Counted from the first letter of the stretch, positions 16,797 to 26,489 are shown. The stretch: 64,000 nt of DNA from Streptomyces venezuelae (GCF_008642275.1 NZ_CP029189.1:3822501-3886500); one strand, 5' to 3'. A program made the numbers and translations. The notes: generated by a model not told the origin, from the sequence alone.

Positions 16797-17417
16797 ATGA
16801 GCACCTTCCTCCCCACCCTCACCGAGCGCCGCTCCCCCTGGGTCACCTTCACCCGCGCCGACGACCCCTGGGTGGCGCGGGCGGAGGCCGACCTGCTCGC
16901 GCGGGACGGGCTGGTGCTGCGGATCGCCGGCGGCGAACTGGACACGGAGGCCTGCGTCTACCGGACCTTCGCCCGTGAGCTGGGCTTCATCGGCTACTTC
17001 GGCCACAACTGGGACGCGATGGTCGACTGCCTCGGCGACTGGCACGGCCCCGGGCACGGCAAGCAGGACGTCGCCGTGATCATCGACGCCGCCGACGGTC
17101 TGCTCGGCGCGGACTTCCTCGGAGTCTTCGTCTCCACCCTGGCCCGGGGCGCCTGGCGGGCCAACTTCATGGTCGACGCGGACGGGGACCCGGACGAATG
17201 GACCGACCCCTTCGCCCTGCACTTCGTCCTCCTGCTGGACCGCACCGAGCCCGCCGCCTTCGCCGAAGAGGTCGTGTCCTGGGACGCGGACCTGCGCGAG
17301 GCGGTCGTCGACGGGCGGCTGCTCATCACCCTGACGGACGTCGACTGGCCGGGCGGGGACCCCGTGTGGCCGCCGGCCGCCGGGCCCCTCGCGCCCGCGG
17401 CCCGCAGGCCAGCGTAG
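16797..17417 (+). CDS. Barstar-family protein without a visible barnase
   Basis: A 206-residue protein whose middle (residues about 35-130) matches the barstar ribonuclease-inhibitor fold, most clearly GYFGHNWDAMVDCLGDW, which corresponds to the Asp/Trp-containing binding helix. Barstars bind and neutralise small secreted ribonucleases. No ribonuclease gene is adjacent. The protein is longer than classical barstar (about 90 residues), with an extra C-terminal part. It lies 41 bp after the TetR gene on the same strand, possibly by read-through. Confidence 0.85.
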   Translation: MSTFLPTLTERRSPWVTFTRADDPWVARAEADLLARDGLVLRIAGGELDTEACVYRTFARELGFIGYFGHNWDAMVDCLGDWHGPGHGKQDVAVIIDAADGLLGADFLGVFVSTLARGAWRANFMVDADGDPDEWTDPFALHFVLLLDRTEPAAFAEEVVSWDADLREAVVDGRLLITLTDVDWPGGDPVWPPAAGPLAPAARRPA

Positions 17418-17438
17418 CGCTTTCGGCCCCGCGCGGTC

Positions 17439-18008
17439 CTACTCCTCCGAGATCGTCGGACCTGTGCCCGGCGCCGGGCCGGTGTCCAGGAGATCCGTTT
17501 CCTCGAAGACCAGCAGGGTGCGCGTCGACAGGACCTCCGGGATCGCCTGGAGCCGGGTCAGGACCAGCTCGCGCAGGGTCCGGTTGTCCGGGGTGTGCAC
17601 CAGCAGCAGGACGTCGAAATCGCCGCTGACCAGGGCGATGTGCGCCGCGCCGGGGAGTTCGCGCAGCTGCTCGCGGACCGTGCGCCAGGAGTTCTGGACG
17701 ATCTTCAGGGTGATGTAGGCGGACGCGCCCTGGCCGGCGCGTTCGTGGTTGACGCGGGCCGTGAACCCGCGGATCACCCCGTCGTCGATGAGCCGGTTGA
17801 TCCGGGCGTAGGCGTTCGCCCGCGAGACGTGCACCTGCTCCGCCACCGACCGTATCGACGCGCGGCCGTCCGCCTGGAGCAGCCGCATGATCGACCGGTC
17901 GATCGGATCCAGGGGGCGGGGTGTGACGGGCGGGCCCGCAGTGGCTCCCGGGACGCCTCCCGGCGCGGCCGGTCCGGGACCCGTTCCGGCCATTTGTTCA
18001 TCCGGCAT
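17439..18008 (-). CDS. bkdR: Lrp/AsnC-family regulator BkdR
   Basis: A 189-residue Lrp/AsnC protein. After a proline- and glycine-rich leader of about 35 residues comes the helix-turn-helix (LDPIDRSIMRLLQADGRASI, then VAEQVHVSRANAYARINRL), and a C-terminal RAM ligand domain (AYITLKIVQ, AHIALVSGDFDVLLLVHTPD). It is divergent from bkdABC with 178 bp between starts, the arrangement of the known Streptomyces BkdR. The ATG at 18008 has GAGGGAGG well placed upstream; the frame stays open to 18260 but that part runs into bkdA. Confidence 0.9.
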   Translation of the reverse strand: MPDEQMAGTGPGPAAPGGVPGATAGPPVTPRPLDPIDRSIMRLLQADGRASIRSVAEQVHVSRANAYARINRLIDDGVIRGFTARVNHERAGQGASAYITLKIVQNSWRTVREQLRELPGAAHIALVSGDFDVLLLVHTPDNRTLRELVLTRLQAIPEVLSTRTLLVFEETDLLDTGPAPGTGPTISEE

Positions 18009-18109
18009 TGCCCGATGCCTCCCTCTCCTGGACGTCCTGCATCCATCCCAGGGCCCCGGCGCCCGTTTGTCCACAGCCTGGAGCCGCCTGTAGCCAAATT
18101 GCGCGGACA

Positions 18110-18127
18110 ACCGAACAATCGGTAGGT
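18110..18127. promoter_or_regulatory. Weaker PaaR-like palindrome before bkdA
   Basis: ACCGAACAATCGGTAGGT differs from the paaA-site sequence at two of 18 positions, one of them in the central CG of the core. It lies 60 bp upstream of bkdA within the bkdR-bkdA intergenic region. It may bind the same TetR protein weakly or a related one. Confidence 0.5.
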
Positions 18128-18186
18128 GAGGGGCCTCACACCCGGGGCACCCCCTGCCCGCTTCCCACGAGGAGGTGTACGCCGCC

Positions 18187-19319
18187 ATGACGGTCCAAGA
18201 GCTGCCCGGTGCCGGTGCGTCCCACCGTTCCCCCCAGCCGCCCGCCTGGAGCCCCCGCACGGATGCCGCTCCGCTGCTTCCGGACCCCGAGCCCTACCGG
18301 GTGCTGGGCACCGAGGCGGCGGACCGCCTCGACCCGGAGCTGATGCGCCGCTGCTACGCCGAGCTGGTGCGCGGCCGGCGCTACAACGCCCAGGCCACGG
18401 CGCTCACCAAGCAGGGGCGGCTCGCCGTCTACCCCTCCACCGTCGGCCAGGAGGCCTGCGAGATCGCGGCCGCACTGGTCCTGGAGGACCAGGACTGGCT
18501 GTTCCCGAGCTACCGGGACACCCTGGCGGCCGTCGCGCGCGGACTGGACCCCGTACAGGCCCTGACCCTGCTGCGCGGCGACTGGCACACCGGGTACGAC
18601 CCCCGCGAGCACCGCATAGCCCCCCTCTCGACCCCGCTCGCCACCCAGCTGCCGCACGCGGTGGGCCTGGCGCACGCGGCCCGGCTGCGCGGCGACGACG
18701 TCGTCGCGCTCGCCATGGTCGGCGACGGCGGCACCAGCGAGGGCGACTTCCACGAGGCGCTGAACTTCGCGGCCGTCTGGCAGGCCCCGGTGGTCTTCCT
18801 CGTGCAGAACAACGGCTTCGCGATCTCCGTCCCCCTCGCCAAGCAGACCGCCGCCCCGACCCTCGCCCACAAGGCCGTCGGGTACGGGATGCCCGGCCGG
18901 CTGGTCGACGGCAACGACATCGCCGCCATGCACGAGGTGCTCTCCGAGGCGGTCCGGCGGGCCCGGGCCGGTGGTGGCCCGACCCTGATCGAGGCCGTCA
19001 CGTACCGGATGGAAGCCCACACGAACGCCGACGACGCGACCCGTTACCGCGGCGACGCCGAGGTCGAGGCCTGGAAGGCGCACGACCCGGTCGAGCTGCT
19101 GGAGCGTGAGCTCACCGCCCGCGGGATCATCGACGAAGCGGCGATCCAGGCGGTGCGCGACGACGCCGAGGCGATGGCCGCGGCGCTCCGCGAGGGGATG
19201 AACGCGGACCCGGTGGTGGACCCGATGGACCTGTTCGCGCACGTGTACGCGGAGCAGACGGACCGGCTGCGGGAGCAGGCGGCCATGCTGCGCGAAGAGC
19301 TGGAAGCCGAGGACCAGGC

Positions 19320-19323
<4 letters not shown>
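18187..19323 (+). CDS. bkdA: Branched-chain alpha-keto acid dehydrogenase E1 alpha
   Basis: A 378-residue thiamine diphosphate-dependent E1 alpha subunit. It decarboxylates Val, Leu and Ile keto acids in a complex with E1 beta and E2. The cofactor motif begins GDGGTSEGDFHEALNFA near residue 179 and ends with the asparagine pair VFLVQNNGF; EAVTYRMEAHTNADDATRYR follows. GAGGAGG precedes ATG 18187 with normal spacing. Its end overlaps bkdB as GTGA. The length is closer to S. avermitilis BkdA than BkdF as I recall them, hence the symbol; bkdA2 would be the S. coelicolor-style name. Confidence 0.92.
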
Positions 19324-20338
<1,015 letters not shown>

Positions 20339-20339
<1 letters not shown>

Positions 20340-21667
20340 TGCCGCAGGTAATGGAATTCAAGCTTCCCGATCTCGGGGAGGGCCTGACCGAGGCCGAGAT
20401 CGTCCGCTGGCTGGTCGCGGTGGGCGATGTCGTCGCCATCGACCAGCCGGTGGTCGAGGTCGAGACGGCCAAGGCGATGGTCGAGGTTCCGTGCCCCTAC
20501 GGCGGTGTGGTCACCGCCCGTTTCGGGGAGGAGGGCACGGAACTGCCCGTCGGAGCACCGCTGATCACCGTGGCGGTGGGGGCGGCGTCGCTCCCGGAGG
20601 CCCCGGCCGCGCAGGCGGCCGAGGCCGAGGGCTCCGGCAACGTGCCCCGGCCCCTGATCGGCTACGGCGAGGACCACTCGCGCCCGGCGCGTCGGCGACG
20701 GGTGCGACCCGTCACCGCCGCGGTCTCGGCGCCCGCCGCGGCTCCGGCCCCGGCGGCTCCCGCGGTCCCGGTGGCTCCCGCCGGACCGGTTCCCGTGATC
20801 TCGCCGCTGGTGCGCAAGCTGGCCAAGGACGGCGGGGTCGACCTGCGCGCACTGCAGGGGTCGGGGCCCGAGGGGCTGATCCTGCGGGCCGACGTCGAGG
20901 CGGCGCTGGCCGTGCTGCGGGCGCCCGAGCCGGCCCCGGCCGCCGCGCCGGCGCCGGCGTCGTCGACGGCGCCGGCACAGGGCGAGCGGATCCCGCTCAG
21001 GGGAGTGCGCGGGGCGGTCGCCGAGAAACTGTCGCGCAGCCGCCGGGAGATCCCGGACGCCACCTGCTGGGTCGACGCGGACGCCACCGAGCTGATGGCC
21101 GCCCGCGCCGCGATGAACGCGGTCGGCGGACCCAAGATCTCGGTGCTCGCGCTGCTGGCCCGGATCTGCACGGCCGCCCTCGCCCGGTACCCGGAGCTCA
21201 ACTCCACCGTGGACCTCGCGGCCAAGGAGATCGTCCGGCTCCCGTCGGTGCACCTGGGCTTCGCCGCGCAGACCGAGCGGGGCCTGGTCGTCCCGGTGGT
21301 CCGGGACGCGCAGCACCGCAACCCGGAGTCCCTGTCGGCGGAGTTCGCCCGGCTGACCGAGCTGGCCCGGGCCGGGAAACTGGCCCCGGCCGATCTCACC
21401 GGCGGCACCTTCACCCTGAACAACTACGGGGTGTTCGGCGTCGACGGCTCGACACCGATCATCAACCACCCCGAAGCGGCGATGCTGGGCGTCGGCCGGA
21501 TCATCGACAAGCCCTGGGTCCACGAGGGCCAGCTGGCGGTCCGCAAGGTCGTCCAGCTGTCGCTGACCTTCGACCACCGGGTCTGCGACGGGGGCACGGC
21601 GGGCGGCTTCCTCCGCTACGTCGCGGACTGCGTCGAGTCCCCGGCGGTCCTGCTGCGCAGCCTGTAG
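20339..21667 (+). CDS. bkdC: Branched-chain alpha-keto acid dehydrogenase E2 (dihydrolipoyl acyltransferase)
   Basis: A 442-residue E2. It has one N-terminal lipoyl domain with the lipoylated lysine in VEVETAKAMVEV (about residue 44), an Ala/Pro-rich linker, a peripheral-subunit-binding domain (ISPLVRKLAKDGGVDL, GLILRADVEAAL) and a catalytic acyltransferase domain with DHRVCDGG (histidine about residue 412). It transfers the branched acyl group to CoA. It is the last gene of the operon and is followed by a long hairpin. No E3 gene is near. Confidence 0.94.
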
Positions 21668-21686
21668 CAGTGCGGCGCGGGGCGGG

Positions 21687-21744
21687 TGCGGTGCCGTTGC
21701 CCGGGCTCCGCCCCGGACCCCGCGCCTCAAACGCCGGCGGGCTG
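21687..21744 (+). repeat. Streptomyces intergenic repeat, copy 2
   Basis: Same family as 10189-10250: TGCGGTGCCGTT, then GGGCTCCGCCCCGGACCCC and CGCGCCTCAAACGCCGGCG. Here it forms the left arm of a long inverted repeat. Confidence 0.85.
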
Positions 21745-21796
21745 GATTTCAGCCCGTCCGGCGTTGGAGGACCGGGGGTTCGGGGGCGCGGAGCCC
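21703..21796. terminator. Long bidirectional hairpin between bkdC and the quinone oxidoreductase gene
   Basis: The left arm (21703-21744) pairs almost completely with 21750-21796. CGGGCTG and CAGCCCG flank a five-base loop at 21745-21749, and the outer ends are GGGCTCCG and CGGAGCCC. It separates two convergent genes, so it can end transcription in both directions. Confidence 0.88.
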
Positions 21797-21820
21797 CCGC
21801 AGCGGCGCCGCCCCCGGCCC

Positions 21821-22798
21821 TCAGACCGTGAGCAGGATCTTGCCCACGTGGGCGCTGGACTCCAGCACGCGGTGGGCCTCGGCCGCATCCCGCATGGGGA
21901 AGGCCGCGTGGACCACCGGGCGGATCCGTCCCGCGGCCACCAGCGGCCACACGTGCTCGCGTACGGCGGCGACGATGGCCGCCTTCTCCTCCAGCGGGCG
22001 GGCGCGCAGCGAGGTGGCGGTGACCGCCGCCCGCTTGGCCAGCAGCGTACCGAGGTTCAGTTCGGCCTTGACCCCGCCCTGGAGCCCGATCACCGCGAGC
22101 CGCCCGTTCACGGCCAGGGCGTCCACGTTCCGGGCGAGGTACTTCGCGCCCATGATGTCCAGGATCACGTCCGCCCCGGCCCCGCCCGTGGCCTCGCGCA
22201 GCTCGGCCACGAAGTCCTGCTCGCGGTAGTCGATCAGGATGTCCGCACCCAGCTCCTTGCAGCGCGCCAGCTTCTCCGGGCCGCCCGCCGTCACGGCGAC
22301 CGTCGCGCCCACCGCCTTCGCCAGCTGGATGGCCATGGTCCCGATCCCGCTGGAACCGCCGTGCACCAGCAGGGTCTCGCCGGGCCGCAGCCCCGCCACC
22401 ATGAACACGTTCGACCACACGGTGGTGACGACCTCGGGCAGTGCGGCCGCCGTCACCAGGTCCACACCCGCCGGGACCGGCAGCAACTGGCCCGCCGGCA
22501 CGGCCACCCGCTCGGCGTAACCGCCACCCGCCAGCAGGGCGCACACCTCGTCGTCCACGGACCAGCCGGACACCCCCGGCCCGATGGCGGCGATCCGCCC
22601 GGAGCACTCCAGCCCGGGATGGCGCGAAGCGCCGGGCGGCGGATCGTAGAACCCCTGCCGCTGGAGTACGTCGGCGCGGTTCACGGCGCTCGCCGCGACC
22701 TCGACGAGGACCTCGCCCTCGCCCGGCACCGGATCGGGTACGTCGGCCCAGACCAGGGCCTCGGGGCCGCCGGGCTGCTCGATGGTGATCGCATGCAT
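21821..22798 (-). CDS. Zinc-independent NAD(P)H:quinone oxidoreductase (MDR superfamily)
   Basis: A 325-residue medium-chain dehydrogenase/reductase of the quinone oxidoreductase (QOR/PIG3-like) type. Visible are NRADVLQRQGFYDPPPGAS and PGLECSGRIAAIGPGV near the N-terminus, the nucleotide-binding LLVHGGSSGIGTMAIQLAKA, and C-terminal HVGKILLTV. The catalytic zinc ligands of alcohol dehydrogenases are missing. It probably reduces quinones or enones with NADPH in the cytoplasm. It is divergent from nothing and is followed on the same strand by no gene before the hairpin. Confidence 0.9.
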   Translation of the reverse strand: MHAITIEQPGGPEALVWADVPDPVPGEGEVLVEVAASAVNRADVLQRQGFYDPPPGASRHPGLECSGRIAAIGPGVSGWSVDDEVCALLAGGGYAERVAVPAGQLLPVPAGVDLVTAAALPEVVTTVWSNVFMVAGLRPGETLLVHGGSSGIGTMAIQLAKAVGATVAVTAGGPEKLARCKELGADILIDYREQDFVAELREATGGAGADVILDIMGAKYLARNVDALAVNGRLAVIGLQGGVKAELNLGTLLAKRAAVTATSLRARPLEEKAAIVAAVREHVWPLVAAGRIRPVVHAAFPMRDAAEAHRVLESSAHVGKILLTV

Positions 22799-22876
22799 GG
22801 CCCGGAGGCTACGCCACGGCCCGGCCGGGCCGCCTCTTGCGGATCGGGCCGGCCGGAAAGGATCGAAGGAGACGGT

Positions 22877-23977
22877 CTAGTCGGCGGGCCCGAACCTCAC
22901 CTGCGGCGAGGCCGGCGGCGTCGCGCGCACGATGGTGATGAGACGGTCCGTCAGCTGGATCGGGCTCGCGTGCGGATCGTCGTACGGGAGCAGTCGGTGG
23001 CCGCGCAGCACGCTCACGACCAGGTCCTCGGTGTCCCGTACCGACTTGCCGACCTCGGCCTTGCGGGCGGGGCGTTCGAGGAGGTCGAGGCCGCTGCCCT
23101 GCTGGATGAGGTCCTCCATCACGGTGCCCGCGCTCGGGCTGAGCACCGAGAGGCCCAGCAGCCGGCCGGCCGCGCTCGCGCTCGTGATGACCGCGTCCGC
23201 GCCGGACTGGCGCAGCAGCGGGGCGTTCTCCTCCTCGCGCACCGCCGCGACGATCTTCGCCCCGCGGTTGAGCTGCCGGGCGGTCAGGGTGACCAGGACC
23301 GCCGTGTCGTCCCGCTGGGTGGCGATGACGATCTGCCGGGCCTTCTGGAGCTCGGCGCGGAGCAGGACGTCGGAGCGGGTGGCGTCGCCGACCACACCCG
23401 TGAAGCCCTCCGCGTTGGCCGTGTCGATCACCTTGGCGCTGGGGTCGACGATGACGACCTGTTCCTTGGAGAGGCCGGTGGCCAGCAGCGTCTGGAGGGC
23501 CGAGCGGCCCTTCGTGCCGAAGCCGATGACGACCGTGTGCTCACGCAAGTTCTTCCTCCAGCTCTTGAGCCGCCACTCTTCCCTCGTCCGTTCCGTCAGG
23601 ACTTCCAGGGTGGTACCGACCAGGATGATCAGGAACAGCACCCGCAGCGGGGTGATCAGCAGGATGTTGATCAGCCGTGCGCTGTCGCTGTACGGCACGA
23701 TGTCGCCGTAGCCCGTCGTGGACAGCGTCACCGTGGCGTAGTAGAAGCAGTCGAGGAGATCGACCGTCTCGTTGGCGTTGTCGTGGTAGCCACCACGGTC
23801 CAGCCACACGATGAAGACCGTCAGGAAGAGCACGAACAAGGCCATCAGCAGGCGCTTCGTGACCTGCCTCAGCGGGTTCTCCACGACGCGCTTGGGCAGC
23901 TTGATGCGCCGGGAGACGAGCTTCTCGTCGGCGCCGCGGGCCATGGAGTCCTGGCCGTGCAGTTTCACGTGAAACAT
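22877..23977 (-). CDS. Two-helix potassium channel with TrkA (RCK) domains
   Basis: A 366-residue membrane protein. TM1 is residues about 43-59, the selectivity filter TTGYGD is at 87-92, and TM2 is about 103-124. A nucleotide-binding RCK/TrkA-N domain follows (VVIGFGTKGRSALQTLL from about 149, VGDATRSDVLLRA), and then a TrkA-C-like part. It is probably a ligand-gated K+ efflux or uptake channel. ATG 23977 overlaps the moeA stop by 13 bases and its first codons are read from the parS core; a second ATG at 23944 would avoid this. Confidence 0.9.
   Translation of the reverse strand: MFHVKLHGQDSMARGADEKLVSRRIKLPKRVVENPLRQVTKRLLMALFVLFLTVFIVWLDRGGYHDNANETVDLLDCFYYATVTLSTTGYGDIVPYSDSARLINILLITPLRVLFLIILVGTTLEVLTERTREEWRLKSWRKNLREHTVVIGFGTKGRSALQTLLATGLSKEQVVIVDPSAKVIDTANAEGFTGVVGDATRSDVLLRAELQKARQIVIATQRDDTAVLVTLTARQLNRGAKIVAAVREEENAPLLRQSGADAVITSASAAGRLLGLSVLSPSAGTVMEDLIQQGSGLDLLERPARKAEVGKSVRDTEDLVVSVLRGHRLLPYDDPHASPIQLTDRLITIVRATPPASPQVRFGPAD
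23961..23976. other. parS site embedded at the moeA / K+ channel junction
   Basis: GTTTCACGTGAAAC (23962-23975) is the full 14-base parS core; within the 16-mer only the first base differs from consensus. It encodes the last residues of MoeA (CFT-stop) and the first of the channel (MFHVKL). A ParB-binding site in coding sequence is unusual but known for origin-proximal parS. Confidence 0.85.
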
Positions 23978-25290
23978 CCTCCGGAAGCCCAGGGCAGATC
24001 GAGAATCTCCAGTTCCTGACCGGACCGCGCGCCCTTGGGCGGTACGACGGCCAGCGCGTCGGCGGCGGCCACACCGCGCAGCATGGCAGGTCCGTGGTAC
24101 CGCAGCGGCACCGCGTGCTCTTCGCTGAGCAGGACCGGGACCAGCCGGGTGTCGTACGGGTGGCCGGGCACGTCGCCCTGCACCGGGGCCGTGTAGCGGG
24201 GGCGCCCACGGCGGCCGGCGAGGGCGCGCAGCAGCGGCTCGGCGAGGGTCAGCAGCCCGGAGACGGCGGCCAGCGGGTTGCCGGGCAGCCCGACCACATG
24301 GCGCACCGTGTCCTCGTCGGCCCCGGACCCGGTGCGGGCCAGCAGCATGGGGTGCCCGGGGCGCACCGCCACGCCGTCGACCAGCAGTTCGGCGCCGGCC
24401 TCGCGCAGGACCGGGTGGACGTGGTCGACGGGTCCGGAGGCGGTGCCGCCCGTGGTCACGAGCACATCGGCGGTGCTCGTGGTGACGGCTTCCAGCAGGG
24501 CCGCGGCCCCCGCCGGGTCGTCGCCGAGCCGCCGGGTTCCGACGACCTCGGCGCCGAGGCGTTCCATCCAGGGCCCGAGCATCGGGCTGAGGGCGTCGCG
24601 GACCAGCCCCTCGTGCGGGCGTCCCGCGGAGAGCAGCTCGTCGCCGAGCACCAGGATCTCCACGCGGGGGCGCGGCCGGGTGGTCAGCTCGTCGTACCCG
24701 GCTGCCGCGGCGAGGCCCAGCACGGCCGGGGTGACCAGGGAGCCGGCGGGCAGCAGCAGGTCGCCGGAGCGGCATTCCTGGCCGCGCGGGCGGATGTCCT
24801 GGCCGGTGAGGACGGGCCGGTCGGCGAAGATCTGGGTGCCGGCCTCGCGGCAGTGCTCGGTGCGGATGACGGCGGTGGCGTCACCGGGGATCCGGGCACC
24901 GGTGGCGATCCGCACGGCCTCGCCGTCCGTGAGGGGCTCCGGCCGCTCGGAGCCGGCCAGGACGCCGCCGCCCGCGCGCACGCTCCAGGGGCCGGGGCCC
25001 GCGACCGCCCAGCCGTCCATGGCGGAGGTGTCGAAGGACGGCAGGTCGGTCAGCGCGTCCAGGGGGGTGGCCAGGACCTCGCCGAGGGCGTCGGAGAGGG
25101 GCACGCTGCGGGTGCGGGGCCGCACCCTGCTCCCGGCGTGGGCGGCCGTGTCCCGGGCCCGCTGCCAGCCGGACGCGCGGTGGCCGCCCGCGCCGCGGCT
25201 CGCGCCGCCGGTCCCGGCGCCCTCGGGGGCGCGGCTGACCAGGGCCAGGGCCTCGTCGAGGGCCTGCTCGGCGGAGTTCGTGGGGGTCAT
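23965..25290 (-). CDS. moeA: Molybdopterin molybdenumtransferase MoeA
   Basis: A 441-residue MoeA that inserts molybdate into adenylylated molybdopterin. It has the N-terminal FDTSAMDGWAVAG motif, the ATGARIPGDATAVIRTE region, the MoeA/MogA signature VTTGGTASGPVDHVHPVL, and VGLPGNPLAAVSGLLTL before the C-terminal beta domain. The N-terminus has an extra 40-residue Ala/Gly-rich stretch. ATG 25290 overlaps the stop of the mobA-like gene (ATGA), forming a cofactor-biosynthesis operon. Confidence 0.94.
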   Translation of the reverse strand: MTPTNSAEQALDEALALVSRAPEGAGTGGASRGAGGHRASGWQRARDTAAHAGSRVRPRTRSVPLSDALGEVLATPLDALTDLPSFDTSAMDGWAVAGPGPWSVRAGGGVLAGSERPEPLTDGEAVRIATGARIPGDATAVIRTEHCREAGTQIFADRPVLTGQDIRPRGQECRSGDLLLPAGSLVTPAVLGLAAAAGYDELTTRPRPRVEILVLGDELLSAGRPHEGLVRDALSPMLGPWMERLGAEVVGTRRLGDDPAGAAALLEAVTTSTADVLVTTGGTASGPVDHVHPVLREAGAELLVDGVAVRPGHPMLLARTGSGADEDTVRHVVGLPGNPLAAVSGLLTLAEPLLRALAGRRGRPRYTAPVQGDVPGHPYDTRLVPVLLSEEHAVPLRYHGPAMLRGVAAADALAVVPPKGARSGQELEILDLPWASGGCFT

Positions 25291-26174
25291 CCGGAGCCGT
25301 TCTGTTCGGCGGAGTCGGCCGCTGCCTCGTCGGCCCACCGCAGCGCCAGGTCGGCCGCCTTGCGGGAGGCCTCGGCGACGGCCTGGGCGGGGTCGGCGCC
25401 GGTGGCGGCGGCGTGGGCGGCCGCGTAGCCGACGAGGAAGGTGGTCAGCGGGGCGGCGGGCCGGGCGACGCCGTGGGCGGCGTCCCGGGCGAGGTCGAGC
25501 AGGGTCTTGGTGTCGACGGGGAGGTCGATGCCCAGTTCGCTCTTGACGGCGGTGATCCATTGGTCCAGCACGGTTCCATGCTCCCTGATCCGGGCGCGGG
25601 CGGCGGCGAGATCGTCCCAGGTGTCGCAGTCGAAGGAGGCGAGTGGCCGGGACGTGACGCGGGCGAGGTCCAGTTCGGCGGTGAGCGCGCGGAGCGGGAG
25701 CCCGGTGAGGGTGCCGTGCTCGGCGGCGAGCAGGGCGATCTCACGGCGCAGCGGTTCGGCCCGGTACGCGGCGACCAGCGGCTGGTCCCGGCCGTCGCCG
25801 TCGAGCAGCATCGCCCCGTCCGCACCCGCGGTCCCCGGCGCGGGTGCGGACGGGGCCTCCAGCAGGGCCCGTACGGTCTCCCGGTCGAGGAAGGGCAGGT
25901 CGGCGGAGAGTACGAGGACCAGCTCGGCGGTGGTCCGGCGCAGTCCGGCGTCCAGGGCGGCCACGGGGCCGCCGCCGGCCGGGTCCTCGCGGGTCCACTG
26001 GACCGGGCGCGAGGTGGCGCGGCGGCCACCGACCACGACGGTGGTCCGGGCGTCCGGGCAGGCGTCGAGGACGCGGTCGAGGAGTGCGCGGCCGCCGACG
26101 CTCAGCGCGGGCTTGTCCGCCCCGCCGAGTCGCCGCGCGGCGCCGCCGGCCAGCACGATCGCGTCGTAGCTCAT
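25287..26174 (-). CDS. mobA: MobA-like nucleotidyltransferase fused to a DUF6457 domain
   Basis: A 295-residue protein. Residues 1-190 form an NTP transferase with VLAGGAARRLGGADKP and SADLPFLDRE, the signature of MobA, which attaches GMP to molybdopterin. Residues about 195-290 are a DUF6457-type helical domain (LDQWITAVKSELGIDL, LLDLARDAAHGVARPAAPLTTFLVGYAA). The combination with downstream moeA supports a role in molybdenum cofactor synthesis. I chose ATG 26174; ATG 26180 would add two residues. There is no clear ribosome binding site, and CATACT lies seven bases before the ATG. Confidence 0.88.
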   Translation of the reverse strand: MSYDAIVLAGGAARRLGGADKPALSVGGRALLDRVLDACPDARTTVVVGGRRATSRPVQWTREDPAGGGPVAALDAGLRRTTAELVLVLSADLPFLDRETVRALLEAPSAPAPGTAGADGAMLLDGDGRDQPLVAAYRAEPLRREIALLAAEHGTLTGLPLRALTAELDLARVTSRPLASFDCDTWDDLAAARARIREHGTVLDQWITAVKSELGIDLPVDTKTLLDLARDAAHGVARPAAPLTTFLVGYAAAHAAATGADPAQAVAEASRKAADLALRWADEAAADSAEQNGSG

Positions 26175-26249
26175 GCCCATGAGTATGCGGGGGCCATGTT
26201 CCCGGCCGGGAGCCGGACTTGTCCGGGGCGCCGGATGCCGTGTGCCGGG

Positions 26250-26310
26250 TGCGGCGCCGTTGCCGGGGCTCTGCCCCGGGCCCCGCGCCTCAAACGCCGG
26301 CGGGGCTGGA
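26250..26310 (+). repeat. Streptomyces intergenic repeat, copy 3
   Basis: TGCGGCGCCGTT followed by GGGGCTCTGCCCCGGGCCCC and GCGCCTCAAACGCCGGCG. Two compensating changes keep the internal stem, which supports selection on structure. Confidence 0.85.
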
Positions 26311-26315
26311 AGAGC

Positions 26316-26360
26316 GGGGCTCCGCCCCGGACCCCGCGCCTCAAACGCCGGCGGGGCTGA
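26316..26360 (+). repeat. Streptomyces intergenic repeat, copy 4 (left flank missing)
   Basis: GGGGCTCCGCCCCGGACCCC and GCGCCTCAAACGCCGGCG repeated five bases after copy 3. Together with the next element it fills most of the 309-bp gene-free stretch 26181-26489. Confidence 0.85.
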
Positions 26361-26432
26361 GGGGAGCGGCGGGGCTGAGGGGAGCGGCGGGGCTGAGGGG
26401 GGCGGCGGGGCTGAGGGGGGCGGCGGGGCTGA
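26361..26432. repeat. Four tandem 18-bp units
   Basis: Two copies of GGGGAGCGGCGGGGCTGA are followed by two of GGGGGGCGGCGGGGCTGA. The unit ends with the last bases of the intergenic repeat (CGGCGGGGCTGA), so it seems to have expanded from the tail of copy 4. Confidence 0.9.
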
Positions 26433-26443
26433 AGATCGGGGGC

Positions 26444-26467
26444 AGCGGGGCCCGGGTGGGCCCCGCT
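26444..26467 (-). terminator. Hairpin terminator after bpa
   Basis: AGCGGGGCCC (26444-26453) and GGGCCCCGCT (26458-26467) form a perfect ten-pair stem with a four-base loop, 22 bp beyond the bpa stop codon. Confidence 0.85.
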
Positions 26468-26489
26468 TTGGATGTGTGTCCGGCGGGGG

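Noticed and set aside
26265..26432. Repeats resembling a small CRISPR array.
   Set aside because: There are no unique spacers; the units are tandem or five bases apart, and no cas gene is present.
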